Below the pieces are notes generated by a model. It was not told the origin of the DNA. It did no database searches and worked only from the letters and a program-made list of their open reading frames with translations. A stretch of DNA of 64,000 nucleotides from Chitinophagaceae bacterium (GTDB lineage Bacteria; Bacteroidota; Bacteroidia; Chitinophagales; Chitinophagaceae), in contig JAIEMP010000008.1 in the NCBI GenBank assembly GCA_019752045.1, positions 136,676 through 200,675 on the forward strand. Reading direction: 5' to 3'. Positions 16,879 to 25,806 of the stretch are shown here, one piece after another; position 1 is the first letter of the stretch, and every line of letters begins with the position of its first letter. The translations under genes were made by a program, and so were the position numbers.

Positions 16879-18171
16879 TCAGCGCAGCAGTTTCATTTTA
16901 ACCGTTTCAATCCGGGTTTCATTCACGGTTAACACATCAAATTCATAATCATCAATGATAATGCGCTCTTTTGCTTTGGGGATGGTTTCGTGGTGCTCTA
17001 CAATATATCCGGAAAGGGTTTCAGCATCCGTTTCTTCTTTAAACTCCAGGTTGTATTTTTCAGTTAAGTAATCCAGCTCCAGCCTTCCGCTGAAGATAAA
17101 TTCACCTTCGGCAATTTGTTTTTCTACAAACTCTTCGGTATCGTATTCATCCTGTATTTCGCCAAAAATTTCTTCCAGCAAATCTTCCATGGTTACAACG
17201 CCGCTGGTACCGCCAAACTCATCTACCACCCAAGCAATACTTTTGCGCTCTCTTGTAAACTGGTTAATAAGGTCGGTAATGCCCATACTTTCCGGCACAG
17301 CAGGTATGGGTAATAAGATTGATTTTACATCGGCCGGTTTTTTAAACAAATCCAACTGATGTACATAGCCGAGTATATTGTCAATGTTGCCTTCATATAC
17401 AATCAGCTTGCTGAGTTTGGTTTCAATAAATTTTTGTTTCAGTTCTTCAATGGAAGTGCCGGCTTCTACACCAATAATTTCTTTACGTGGAATTAAACAT
17501 TCACGCACTTTAACCCCTGGCAGTGATAATGCATTTTCAAACAAATCGGTATTTAAATCCTGCGACTCTTCACTGTTATCTTTACTCTGCTGTATAAAGT
17601 GCTCCATATCTATGCGGCTGAAGGCTTCTTTTTTTTCATTCACCCGTACATCAAACAAATATTTTAAAATCCATTCGGCCACATTTACAAACAAGGTTGC
17701 AACGGGCGAAAAAAGGCTGTAAAAAAACTGAATGGTTCTTGCAAAAAAAGAGAGCACGGCGGTGCTCTTTGCACGAAAGCTGGCTTTAAAAATAAACTGT
17801 ACTAAAAGAATTATACTGGCTGTTAATAATATTTCAATAATAATTCGCAGCCAGGAACTTTGAATTACAGTTGGCATTTGTTTCCAGAGCGGATCGAGAA
17901 AATGCGTCATCAGTAAAACGTATAGTACCATTGTTAGATTTACCCCTACAAGTACTGCACCAATAAAACGGCTTTGCTGTTCAATAAAACCACTGAGAAT
18001 GCGGCCACTGGTAAGCCCTTGTTTTTTCTTCAGCTCAACTGAAAAACGATTGAGTGAACCAAAGCCGGCATCGAGTCCTGCAAAAAATCCCGACAGGAGA
18101 ATACAGCCACCAATGCTTATGAGTAAATACCAGTTCATATTTAAAAATAGTGTTTTTGTAAGGAATGGCAA
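16879..18171 (-). CDS. CNNM/CBS/CorC-type membrane protein (GldE-like)
   Basis: 430 residues. The N-terminal CNNM (DUF21) domain has about four membrane segments (residues 1-160). A CBS pair follows (about 210-330, including CLIPRKEIIGV and AWVVDEFGGTSGVVTMEDLLEEIFGEI), then a CorC_HlyC domain. This family includes magnesium/cobalt efflux proteins and GldE of gliding Bacteroidota; GldE is plausible given gldC elsewhere in the window, but the family cannot be resolved by eye. It starts 8 bp after gmk and is probably co-transcribed with it. Confidence 0.85.
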   Translation of the reverse strand: MPFLTKTLFLNMNWYLLISIGGCILLSGFFAGLDAGFGSLNRFSVELKKKQGLTSGRILSGFIEQQSRFIGAVLVGVNLTMVLYVLLMTHFLDPLWKQMPTVIQSSWLRIIIEILLTASIILLVQFIFKASFRAKSTAVLSFFARTIQFFYSLFSPVATLFVNVAEWILKYLFDVRVNEKKEAFSRIDMEHFIQQSKDNSEESQDLNTDLFENALSLPGVKVRECLIPRKEIIGVEAGTSIEELKQKFIETKLSKLIVYEGNIDNILGYVHQLDLFKKPADVKSILLPIPAVPESMGITDLINQFTRERKSIAWVVDEFGGTSGVVTMEDLLEEIFGEIQDEYDTEEFVEKQIAEGEFIFSGRLELDYLTEKYNLEFKEETDAETLSGYIVEHHETIPKAKERIIIDDYEFDVLTVNETRIETVKMKLLR

Positions 18172-18179
18172 TTGAAGTT

Positions 18180-18758
18180 TCAGGGCGCTTCAATAAAAGC
18201 GGCCACTATTTCTTCGGCACGGGCACAGGCCTTTTGCAGATCATCGTTTATAATCACTTCATGAAACGAATGCTTAAATGAAATTTCGTAAGAGGCTTTA
18301 TTAATTCTTGCCTGTAGCGAGTCTTCCGTTTCTGTTCCTCTGCTCTCGAGCCGGCGTTTTAATTCTTCAATGGAAGGAGGTTCAATAAAAACAGAAAGTG
18401 TTTGTTTTGGATACAGGCCCTGAACATGAATGGCACCTTTTACATCAATATCCAGCACCGGTATCTGTGTGTTTTGCCAAATGCGCTGCAGTTCGCTTTT
18501 TAATGTGCCGTAATATTTTCCTTCGTACACCATTTCCCATTCAACAAATGCATCGTCCTGTATTCTTTTTTGAAACTCTTCTGTACTTATAAAATAATAA
18601 TCCCTTCCGTTTTGTTCATGAAGTCTCGGCTCTCTTGTAGCAGCTGAAATAGAAAAAGCCAGTTGCGGAAATTTTTTCATCAGATGCCGGGTGATGGAAG
18701 TTTTACCTGCACCTGAAGGAGCTGTAATAATCAAGAGCTTTGATGTGGTTTCTTGCAT
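18180..18758 (-). CDS. gmk: Guanylate kinase
   Basis: Phosphorylates GMP to GDP with ATP. 192 residues, the normal length. The P-loop APSGAGKTS (13-21), GMP-binding AATREPR...GRDYYF, WEMVYEGKYYGT and the LDIDVKGA segment are all present. The lid region SRGTETEDSLQARI is intact. It sits in a minus-strand run with the GldE-like gene 8 bp downstream. Confidence 0.97.
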   Translation of the reverse strand: MQETTSKLLIITAPSGAGKTSITRHLMKKFPQLAFSISAATREPRLHEQNGRDYYFISTEEFQKRIQDDAFVEWEMVYEGKYYGTLKSELQRIWQNTQIPVLDIDVKGAIHVQGLYPKQTLSVFIEPPSIEELKRRLESRGTETEDSLQARINKASYEISFKHSFHEVIINDDLQKACARAEEIVAAFIEAP

Positions 18759-18801
18759 AAGCTGTTAAAAGTAAAAATTTATCACCGCAATACAGTTGCA
18801 G

Positions 18802-19434
18802 TTATACGGAACGGTTCAGATACCTTTTGATGTTTGAATGAAATTCGCTGATGGCTTTGGTATGCAGAATGGGATAGAGATATTTGTCTCTGAAATGAGA
18901 TTTGCTTTTATAAATGGTATGATGAGTAATGTTTGTAAATCCCTGTTTGCAGGTACTGAGCCTTATGCGTTGTGAGCCGAGTGATTTTCCTTTGAGCAGA
19001 TAACTGGTCTCTAAATATTTCTCCTCTTCATTAACGGCAGTTATCTCGTGGCCTACAGCAATGCGTGCCAAACCACCTAATACTTTTACACGAATCAATA
19101 CAATTTGACCAACTGAAGCTCCTTTGTATTCATCATCAATATACGCCAGCTGATTTTGTTTGCGGCAATATTGTAAACCAAACTGCAGCATTTTACCGCA
19201 CCATGCTTTTTTAGGATGAATATTTTTATACGCCTCCCATACTTCATCAACTGGCTTTTGAATATGAAATGTTTTGGAATGATGATGAAACGCATCAATG
19301 TCGGGATGGCTGCGTGAAAACGATTGCAGTTCTGCAAAATCCTGCAACTGATACAACCCGTTATCATGAATAAACGTAACAACCTGTTTGTTTTTTACAC
19401 GGTTGAGATCAATATCATGCACTGGTTTATTCAA
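18802..19434 (-). CDS. Conserved hypothetical cytosolic protein, possibly SRPBCC-like
   Basis: 210 residues without a signal peptide or membrane segments. The central FHIQKPVDEVWEAYKNI followed by alternating strands resembles the start of SRPBCC/START-like ligand-binding folds, but no catalytic motif is visible. It lies 43 bp upstream of gmk on the same strand, with an inverted repeat (about 19477-19515) in front of it. No function is assigned. Confidence 0.7.
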   Translation of the reverse strand: MNKPVHDIDLNRVKNKQVVTFIHDNGLYQLQDFAELQSFSRSHPDIDAFHHHSKTFHIQKPVDEVWEAYKNIHPKKAWCGKMLQFGLQYCRKQNQLAYIDDEYKGASVGQIVLIRVKVLGGLARIAVGHEITAVNEEEKYLETSYLLKGKSLGSQRIRLSTCKQGFTNITHHTIYKSKSHFRDKYLYPILHTKAISEFHSNIKRYLNRSV

Positions 19435-19576
19435 TGTGAATAGGTTTCTTGAATGATGGACAAAATTAAGCTGTTTGGCTTACATGGCAAGTGTTGTAAG
19501 CATACCATGCTTTTTTTTACAGAAAACGATCATCAATAAAACGGGTGGTTTTCTTTTTTAGTACCGGGTTTGCAGA

Positions 19577-20167
19577 TCATTTGCCGGTGGAATTGATTGC
19601 AAGTGCCTTTTGCACCTGGTTTTTAAGCTCGGATAAAACGGTTTGAGCAAACCAAGCATTTTTTGCCTGCCAGATATTGTTTCTCGGCGAAGGGTGTGGT
19701 AAAACGAAATATCGTGGCAGGTATGTTTTGAACTGCTGTACAGAATCTGTGAGGGTTGCTTTAACTGTATTGCCCAGATAATATTGCTGCGCATATTGTC
19801 CAATAAGAATTACGAGAGTTGCATGCGGCATTTTTTTCAACAGTTGTTGATGCCAGAGAGGTGCACATTCGGGGCGTGGTGGTAAATCACCCGACTTTCC
19901 TTTTCCGGGATAACAGAAACCCATTGGCATTAAAGCAAACTGACCCGGATTATAAAAGACTTCTTTGGTAACGCCCAGCCAGTTGCGTAAGTTATCACCG
20001 CTTTTATCATTCCAGGGAATGCCTGTTGTATGAACAATTTTACCCGGCGCCTGCCCGATGATAATGATTTTACTTTTTGGATCTGCTGCAACAATTGGCC
20101 GTACACCTGCTGCCAAATATTTTTGGCACACAGTACATTCATGAATTTGCTGCAACAGCTTTTTCAT
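19577..20167 (-). CDS. Uracil-DNA glycosylase superfamily protein
   Basis: 196 residues. The start CTVCQKYLAAGVRPIV and IIIIGQAPGKIVHTTGIPWNDKSG correspond to motif 1 of UDG-fold enzymes (GQAPG replacing GEAPG). HPSPRNNIW near residue 166 corresponds to the motif-2 HPSP loop. It would excise uracil or related bases, or bind nucleic acid. Only a few of the Cys positions of iron-sulfur family-4 enzymes are recognisable, so the exact subfamily is open. It is in the murA-GNAT-UDG-gmk run. Confidence 0.85.
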   Translation of the reverse strand: MKKLLQQIHECTVCQKYLAAGVRPIVAADPKSKIIIIGQAPGKIVHTTGIPWNDKSGDNLRNWLGVTKEVFYNPGQFALMPMGFCYPGKGKSGDLPPRPECAPLWHQQLLKKMPHATLVILIGQYAQQYYLGNTVKATLTDSVQQFKTYLPRYFVLPHPSPRNNIWQAKNAWFAQTVLSELKNQVQKALAINSTGK

Positions 20168-20258
20168 ACATAAATAGTTTAGTAAAGAAGTGTACGCATT
20201 GTTTATAGAAATGCTGCTGCGTTCTTTTGTTGCATATTTTTTAGTTGAAATAGCTTTT

Positions 20259-20861
20259 TTACAAAAGCGTTTTTTTAAGCAGCTGTTCTTTTACTCCGCC
20301 AAACCATTCATCTTTCAATATACTCAGCACAATACTGTTTCTTCTGCCGCCGGTTTCAATGGTCATATGGCTGCGCAGTATTCCTTCAACAACACAGCCA
20401 ATTGCTTTCATGGCATTGACAGATGGTTGATTGTTTGCATCGGCTCTGAACTCGACCCGTTCTAATCCCCACTGTTCAAAGGCAAATGAAAGCAACAGCA
20501 GTTTACAATGTCTGTTAAGACCGGTACGCTGAAACACTTTGCCATACCAGGTATAGCCCAGTTGTGTGCAGAGATTGTTTTGCTGAATATCATAAAACCG
20601 GGTACTGCCTGCATACCGGTTAGTTTCTTTATCAAACACAATAAAAGGGTATTCAATACCTGCTGTTTTGTTTTGCAGGGTGCTGCTGATATAGTTTTTC
20701 ATACCCTCTTCACCGGCAGGGCTAACAAGGGAATACTTCCAGAGATCAGCTTCGTTTAATGCAAAAGGAAGCAGATGTTCAAAATCTAAATCAATTAACG
20801 GACGAAGTAAGGCACGTTCGTTTTCTAAAATGATTTCTTCTTTTGTAATGTTGCTGATCAT
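20259..20861 (-). CDS. GNAT family N-acetyltransferase (RimJ/RimL type)
   Basis: 200 residues of the Acetyltransf_3 class, with LLRPLIDLDFEHLLPF near the start. QLGYTWYGKVFQRTGLNRHCKLLLL forms the acetyl-CoA binding region, and VEFRADANNQPSVNAMKAIGCVVEG is the conserved C-terminal half. It probably acetylates a protein N-terminus or small molecule. Its ATG overlaps the murA stop by 4 bp (ATGA), so the two are translationally coupled. Confidence 0.88.
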   Translation of the reverse strand: MISNITKEEIILENERALLRPLIDLDFEHLLPFALNEADLWKYSLVSPAGEEGMKNYISSTLQNKTAGIEYPFIVFDKETNRYAGSTRFYDIQQNNLCTQLGYTWYGKVFQRTGLNRHCKLLLLSFAFEQWGLERVEFRADANNQPSVNAMKAIGCVVEGILRSHMTIETGGRRNSIVLSILKDEWFGGVKEQLLKKTLL

Positions 20862-22168
20862 CCGTTAACCCGTTTAATATCTGCACCTAAATTTCTCAAC
20901 CGTTCATCTATGTATTGATAGCCACGATCAATCTGTTCAATATTTTGTATGGTGCTTTTACCTTCTGCACTTAAAGCAGCAATGAGCAATGCCTGTCCTG
21001 CACGTATATCGGGACTGCTCATAGTAATACCTCTTAACTTTTGTTCACGTTCCAATCCAATTACTACAGCACGGTGTGGATCGCACAAAATAATCTGTGC
21101 ACCCATGTCAATGAGTTTATCTACAAAAAACAAACGGCTTTCAAACATTTTTTGATGAATCAAAACACTTCCTTTTGCCTGGATGGCTGTTACCAAAACA
21201 ATACTTAATAAATCAGGAGTAAAGCCCGGCCATGGATGATCCGAGATGGTTAATACACCGCCATCAAAATAACGTTGTACTTCATACAGATCCTGTTCGG
21301 GTATATGAATATCATCTCCGGTTATGTTTAATTGTATTCCCAGCTGACGGAATTTTTCAGGGATAATTCCCAAATGTTCAACACCTGCTCCCTTTATGGT
21401 GATTTCACTTTGTGTCATAGCAGCAAGTCCAATAAAAGAACCTACTTCAATCATATCGGGCAGTATACGATGCGTTGTTCCCATTAAAGAACTTACACCC
21501 TCAATGATTAACAGGTTACTGCCAATCCCTTTAATGCGTGCACCCATACTGTTAAGCATGTTGCACAACTGCTGCAGATAAGGTTCGCAGGCCGCATTGT
21601 AAATAGTTGTAGTGCCGCTTGCCATACTTGCTGCCATTACAATATTTGCTGTGCCTGTAACAGAAGGTTCATCCAGCAACATGTTCACTCCTTTTAACTC
21701 ATCAGTAGTTAAGTGAAAGAAGCCGTCTTCTGCATGATAATTAAATGCAGCACCCAGTTTTTCGAAACCAACAACATGTGTATCTAATCTGCGCCGGCCA
21801 ATTTTATCGCCCCCCGGTTTTGGAATAAATGCTTTACGAAACCTCGCAAGCATAGGCCCCGCAAGCATTACAGAGCCACGCAGTTTGCTGCTTTTCTTTT
21901 TAAACGCTTCACTGTGCAGGTAATCAATATCTACATCATCTGCCTGAAAAATACAGGTATCTCTTTGCGGACGTTCAATTTTTACATTCATGTCGCCCAG
22001 CAATTCAATCAGCAAATTTACATCTACTATATCAGGGATATTAGTAACGGTTACTTTATCTGCCGTTAGTAATACAGCGCTGATGATTTGTAACGCTTCG
22101 TTCTTTGCCCCTTGCGGAATAATTTCGCCTTTTAATTTTTTTCCGCCTCTTACTTCAAATGAATGCAT
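20858..22168 (-). CDS. murA: UDP-N-acetylglucosamine 1-carboxyvinyltransferase with Asp at the active-site position
   Basis: Transfers enolpyruvate from PEP to UDP-GlcNAc, the first committed step of peptidoglycan synthesis. 436 residues. Conserved parts include GAKNEALQ (20-27), the LRGSVMLAGPMLAR segment, and the catalytic loop at 118-129. That loop reads PGGDKIGRRRLD, so Asp121 replaces the usual Cys (Cys115 in E. coli). The Cys-to-Asp variant is known to be active and insensitive to fosfomycin. It lies between DUF4290 (upstream, separated by a terminator) and the GNAT gene. Confidence 0.96.
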   Translation of the reverse strand: MHSFEVRGGKKLKGEIIPQGAKNEALQIISAVLLTADKVTVTNIPDIVDVNLLIELLGDMNVKIERPQRDTCIFQADDVDIDYLHSEAFKKKSSKLRGSVMLAGPMLARFRKAFIPKPGGDKIGRRRLDTHVVGFEKLGAAFNYHAEDGFFHLTTDELKGVNMLLDEPSVTGTANIVMAASMASGTTTIYNAACEPYLQQLCNMLNSMGARIKGIGSNLLIIEGVSSLMGTTHRILPDMIEVGSFIGLAAMTQSEITIKGAGVEHLGIIPEKFRQLGIQLNITGDDIHIPEQDLYEVQRYFDGGVLTISDHPWPGFTPDLLSIVLVTAIQAKGSVLIHQKMFESRLFFVDKLIDMGAQIILCDPHRAVVIGLEREQKLRGITMSSPDIRAGQALLIAALSAEGKSTIQNIEQIDRGYQYIDERLRNLGADIKRVNG

Positions 22169-22208
22169 GATTAATTGGTTTACTTATACGAAAGTAGTGA
22201 TAAGAAAA

Positions 22209-22236
22209 ATCCCTCTTGTTGTTGTACAAGAGGGAT
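22209..22236 (-). terminator. Terminator of the DUF4290 gene
   Basis: A 10-bp perfect stem ATCCCTCTTG/CAAGAGGGAT with an 8-nt loop; on the minus strand TTTTTCTTA follows. It separates the DUF4290 gene from murA. Confidence 0.82.
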
Positions 22237-22255
22237 GTAAAAATATTTTTTCAGA

Positions 22256-22966
22256 TCAATAACGCTTTTTGAATTTTCCGCCGCCACCACCACCGCCACG
22301 GTTATCTCTACCTCCTCCGCCACCACGGTTATCTCTTCCACCGCCGCCGCCACTGCGCTGCTGAAAATGTTTTTTAAATTTTCCACCACCGCCTCCGCCA
22401 CGGTTTTCTCTGAAATCATCACTTGGTCGGTACTGTCGTACAAAAGGTCGGTTATTAAATTCCAGCTCACCTTTGGTAATTGCACTTAACTCAGCCTGTA
22501 TTGCATCATCATGTATATTTTCTTTGTGCCAGTTATTGTATGAAAGCTTCATGTAGTAAGCAATGGCATTGGCAAACCCTTGTTTCTTTTCGGGGTTTTC
22601 TTCTTTTAATGCTTTATCAATCACTACTTCAATATTCTTACCTAAATGATTGTAACGGGGGTACCGTTTCGGATAAGGTAACTGGCGGGGTTTTGCTTTT
22701 AATGTTTCGCTGGTAGGGATGGGGTATGGACTGTCAACATCCAGTTTAAAATCAGAAATTAAAAACAGATGATCCCAGAGTTTATGTCTGAAGTCTTCTA
22801 CATTTTTTAAATGCGGATTTAAAAAACCCATTAACTCAATTACTACATGCGCCTGTTCCTGACGCTTTGCACGGTCTTCAATGGTGAGGATATGATCCAC
22901 CATTTTCTGAATATGTCTGCCGTATTCACGGATAGTTAAATGATTTCTTGTAGTATTATATTCCAT
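22256..22966 (-). CDS. DUF4290 protein with Gly/Arg-rich RGG-like tail
   Basis: 236 residues from Met at 22966. The frame extends to 22993 but the first codon there lies within a -7 promoter element. The globular part (about 1-185) starts MEYNTTRNHLTIREYGRHIQ and matches the DUF4290 family that accompanies murA in Bacteroidota. The last 45 residues are GGGGGGKFKK, then repeats of GGGGGRDNR, ending KFKKRY. Such tails usually bind RNA or other nucleic acids. Function unknown. Confidence 0.85.
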   Translation of the reverse strand: MEYNTTRNHLTIREYGRHIQKMVDHILTIEDRAKRQEQAHVVIELMGFLNPHLKNVEDFRHKLWDHLFLISDFKLDVDSPYPIPTSETLKAKPRQLPYPKRYPRYNHLGKNIEVVIDKALKEENPEKKQGFANAIAYYMKLSYNNWHKENIHDDAIQAELSAITKGELEFNNRPFVRQYRPSDDFRENRGGGGGGKFKKHFQQRSGGGGGRDNRGGGGGRDNRGGGGGGGKFKKRY

Positions 22967-22990
22967 ACTCGTTTCCAGAATTGACATGTA

Positions 22991-22998
22991 CAAAGGTA
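22991..22998 (-). promoter_or_regulatory. DUF4290 -7 promoter element (TACCTTTG)
   Basis: Minus-strand TACCTTTG, 24 bp before the preferred ATG at 22966. It rules out the longer upstream Met as the translation start if this promoter is used. Confidence 0.55.
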
Positions 22999-23020
22999 GG
23001 TAAAGCCGGTATATAAAGAA

Positions 23021-23042
23021 GCTGCCCTTAAAAAAGGGCAGC
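23021..23042 (-). terminator. Terminator of the T9SS metalloprotease gene
   Basis: A 9-bp stem GCTGCCCTT/AAGGGCAGC with a 4-nt loop, 42 bp after the stop at 23085; a T-rich stretch follows on the minus strand. Confidence 0.78.
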
Positions 23043-23084
23043 GGGGTTATCAGTGGTAAACAAAAAGAGTGTTTAAGGCAACGG

Positions 23085-24698
23085 TTACTGAATCACAATT
23101 TTTTCGGTTGATATTTCAGCACCGTCAATAATCTGAAGCAGATACATGCCATTTGTAAGGTGATTGGTGTTAATGCGGTTAACACCGGTGTTCACTTTGC
23201 CGTTTGCAATGCTGCGGCCATTCATATCTACCAGGCGCCAGTTGTAATTACCGTTGCTGTTTACAACAACAGAACTGCTTTGAATAAAGTTGGTTAATAA
23301 ACTGTATTTTAATTCGGTAGCTGTTTCACGTAGAGAAATGATGTTAGAGTAGTACTTGAGACCCGATGCAGTTACAACATGCAGTCTGTAATACAGGGTT
23401 CCTTTTTCATAAGGCTGGTAAACAAATTTGCGTGATGTGCCGTTTACTTCCTGCAGATCAGTAAATGTTTTGCCATCTGCTGAGGTTTCGAGTGTAATAG
23501 ACTCAATAGGCTCATCGGCAACAATTGACCAGTTAAGATCATGTTTGTTTTGGTCAACAGTTCCGTTTAAAACAAGGCTGTAAACAGGTAAAGTGGAGTT
23601 TGGTACAAACGCACCGCTCATGGCATAGTTGCCCAACATTCCGTAATTGGCAACATTCATATTAGAGATATTGGTCACTCTTAAAAAATATGTACCCGGA
23701 TCTAAAATACTATCAATTACTGATTGTACAGATGTTGTTGGGTTATACGTATTAATGACATTGCCATTGCTTGCAAGTAAGGATACCTGAATATCAATAT
23801 TAGAAGTAGAAAAACCGGCTGCACCGGGTACACTTGAAGGAACAGCGCTCATCGTAAAGCGGCCCCTTTCAGGAACTGATACCCGAAACACATCTACGTC
23901 ATTAGTGCTGTTTACAAAACCATTAACTGCATAGGTTTGTCCGTTAAAAATTACATTAGAAGACTGGTTGGTGGTATTGCCAACATCATCTGTTCTGTAA
24001 CCAAAGCCATTGGCAGAACTTGCAATAACTGTTAAATCGTTTTGCATGGTATTGCATCCGTTAACAGAAGTACCGTTATGCCAGAGCGAAAGGTTTTTTG
24101 AATAACTGTTACCCATAATCGGTGCCCAGCCAATTTCGCTGTTGCTGACACCTGTTCCGGGGTGATAGTCATTTAAATAATTACAGTTAGCATCGTATCT
24201 GGTCTGGTGGTTTAACCCAAGTGTGTGACCCGATTCGTGTGAGGAGGCCTCAGCCACATTCTTTGGGTTGTGCCCAAGTAAATTACTGAAAACAAAACCG
24301 GGCACCTCAAGTCCCCAACGGAACGACTCTAAATATGCAACACCGCCTGCACTTCCGTACCAGCTGCTGTAAGAGGTAATGATAATACGCTGACGTTTTG
24401 TGGCAATTGTAGCAAAATAAACAGCAGAATCAGTTGTAATATTTAAATTAAATGGTCTGAAATCTTCGGCAACCTGATTAAATATTGTTGTGATCTGGGC
24501 GTTTGTTAACACAGGTGGAGTAGCATAAAATGAATTGCCAGCATTCCAGTAAGGAGAACTGACCGTTTGCCCATCAAAATCTAAAAAGATGGTTGCTGTT
24601 GCAGTAGGGTAACTGTTTAATTTGGGTACCTGGGCGTAAGTATTCAATGCGGAAGTTGCCATAAAAGCAACCAGGCATAAGGTAATTAAACGGATCAT
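23085..24698 (-). CDS. T9SS-secreted zinc metalloprotease (reprolysin-like) with PPC-type domain
   Basis: 537 residues. It has a signal peptide (1-22), a metzincin catalytic domain with HESGHTLGLNH at 154-164, and a region at about 255-365 (AVNGFVNSTNDVDVFRVSV) resembling bacterial pre-peptidase C-terminal domains. It ends in a T9SS sorting domain (LVDMNGRSIANGKV to TEKIVIQ). It should be secreted through the outer membrane and attached or released as an extracellular protease. It follows a small secreted-protein gene by 54 bp, probably one operon, the third such pairing in the window. The frame is intact. Confidence 0.9.
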   Translation of the reverse strand: MIRLITLCLVAFMATSALNTYAQVPKLNSYPTATATIFLDFDGQTVSSPYWNAGNSFYATPPVLTNAQITTIFNQVAEDFRPFNLNITTDSAVYFATIATKRQRIIITSYSSWYGSAGGVAYLESFRWGLEVPGFVFSNLLGHNPKNVAEASSHESGHTLGLNHQTRYDANCNYLNDYHPGTGVSNSEIGWAPIMGNSYSKNLSLWHNGTSVNGCNTMQNDLTVIASSANGFGYRTDDVGNTTNQSSNVIFNGQTYAVNGFVNSTNDVDVFRVSVPERGRFTMSAVPSSVPGAAGFSTSNIDIQVSLLASNGNVINTYNPTTSVQSVIDSILDPGTYFLRVTNISNMNVANYGMLGNYAMSGAFVPNSTLPVYSLVLNGTVDQNKHDLNWSIVADEPIESITLETSADGKTFTDLQEVNGTSRKFVYQPYEKGTLYYRLHVVTASGLKYYSNIISLRETATELKYSLLTNFIQSSSVVVNSNGNYNWRLVDMNGRSIANGKVNTGVNRINTNHLTNGMYLLQIIDGAEISTEKIVIQ

Positions 24699-24752
24699 AG
24701 AATTGGATTTAAATAGGGATATAGAAAATGAATATAAAAACGAAAAAAAAAT

Positions 24753-25217
24753 TTAATCAGCAATCAGTTGAGATACCTGCTTTTTTATCCAGACATAATT
24801 GCCGGTTGCAGCATCTCTGTCAAGCATCAGCAAATCACTGTTGCTGTTGCTGAGAATGATACCTCTGTAAACAACTGTTTGATCAGGCAATACAAGTTTT
24901 GATAAAGATAAAATCAGTCCTTGTTTTTCTGACGATTGAATGGATATAGTTGTTAAACCCGGCGCATCATTGTTAATGGCCGTAACTCTGCCCTTGAAAA
25001 TTAGTTTGGGGTTTACTGTAACTTCTACCGGTTGCTTTAACTGGTAACTCATTACTTCATCAATAAATGTAGAGGTTAAGGCAAATTTTTCTGTGAGCTC
25101 TGCAAACAATTTTGGTTTTGAATCATTTTTTGAACGGCCGGATTCAAACTGCAGATCTTGAGAAAAGGAAATGAAAGCAGATGAACAAAACAGAACTGCT
25201 AGAATTAGCGTTTTCAT
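24753..25217 (-). CDS. Small secreted protein paired with the T9SS metalloprotease
   Basis: 154 residues from the ATG at 25217; the open frame to 25352 has no credible start and would bury the signal peptide. The N-terminus MKTLILAVLFCSSAFISFSQ is a typical signal peptide. The rest is predicted beta-rich with no recognised motif. It immediately precedes the metalloprotease gene and is likely co-transcribed. An inhibitor or folding partner is possible, but nothing in the sequence proves it. Confidence 0.75.
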   Translation of the reverse strand: MKTLILAVLFCSSAFISFSQDLQFESGRSKNDSKPKLFAELTEKFALTSTFIDEVMSYQLKQPVEVTVNPKLIFKGRVTAINNDAPGLTTISIQSSEKQGLILSLSKLVLPDQTVVYRGIILSNSNSDLLMLDRDAATGNYVWIKKQVSQLIAD

Positions 25218-25806
25218 AATTTTCGGTTTTAGGATATAGATATTAGATTTCACAACGAATATAGACGGAACTTTCAAACTGCACAATAAGTGAAAATGCT
25301 TAAAACAAATAGACCCCGCTAGAAAGCGGGGTCGTTTACCCAAAATCCACATTGTAAAACCATCAATGTATCCTGACTCTTTCCTGTTGCGAAAGAAATA
25401 TTATTAATTTGTAAATAATTAAAAATCAATTTATAATCAAACAATTTCTTAAAAACAACTTCCTATAATTAGCAATTACTGTTCCAAAATGTATATTGGC
25501 TTTAAGTATTTTTTTCAGTCCTTTCTTTTTTTTAAAATTTAAGTGAAACTGCTTAGGCTGTTTAACCGTAAAAACCGCATATTTTCTATTCTTTAAATTT
25601 TCTCGTTTAATAGACGCAACACTTGATGTAAAAATAAATAGATAAATATTTTAATACAATCGTATTTCCTTTGAATTAATGCTACGTGTTTCAACGGAAT
25701 TATTTGCGCAATTTCCTGTTTTAGGATAATGACATTTATATTTTGTTGAACTTCTTTAACCGTTTTTTACTCATCATTTCACACCTACCTTTGCACCCGT
25801 TTTATT
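25218..25806. other. 589-bp AT-rich divergent intergenic region with an orphan hairpin
   Basis: The region lies between divergent genes. It holds a perfect 9-bp hairpin GACCCCGCT/AGCGGGGTC (25312-25333, 4-nt loop). On the minus strand this is followed by TATTTGTTTT, which looks like an intrinsic terminator with no gene in front of it. A small RNA ending here (from about 25420 downward) would explain it. Apart from the promoter at 25786 nothing else is recognisable. Confidence 0.5.
25786..25793 (+). promoter_or_regulatory. -7 promoter element (TACCTTTG) of the glycosyltransferase operon
   Basis: TACCTTTG lies 21 bp before the ATG at 25807, giving a very short leader. No TTTG is seen at -33; the region is T-rich. 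Confidence 0.6.

Noticed and set aside
22262-22400. Gly-rich repeats in DUF4290 as a CRISPR-like array
   Set aside because: The repeats are in-frame codon repeats of GGGGGRDNR without spacers, so they are protein low complexity.
24753-25352. A longer version of the small secreted protein starting at 25352
   Set aside because: It would run through the orphan hairpin and place a clear signal peptide internally; the ATG at 25217 is preferred.
25218-25806. A tRNA, tmRNA or 6S-like RNA in the long divergent gap
   Set aside because: No T-loop-like sequence, cloverleaf or tag frame was seen; only the single hairpin stands out.
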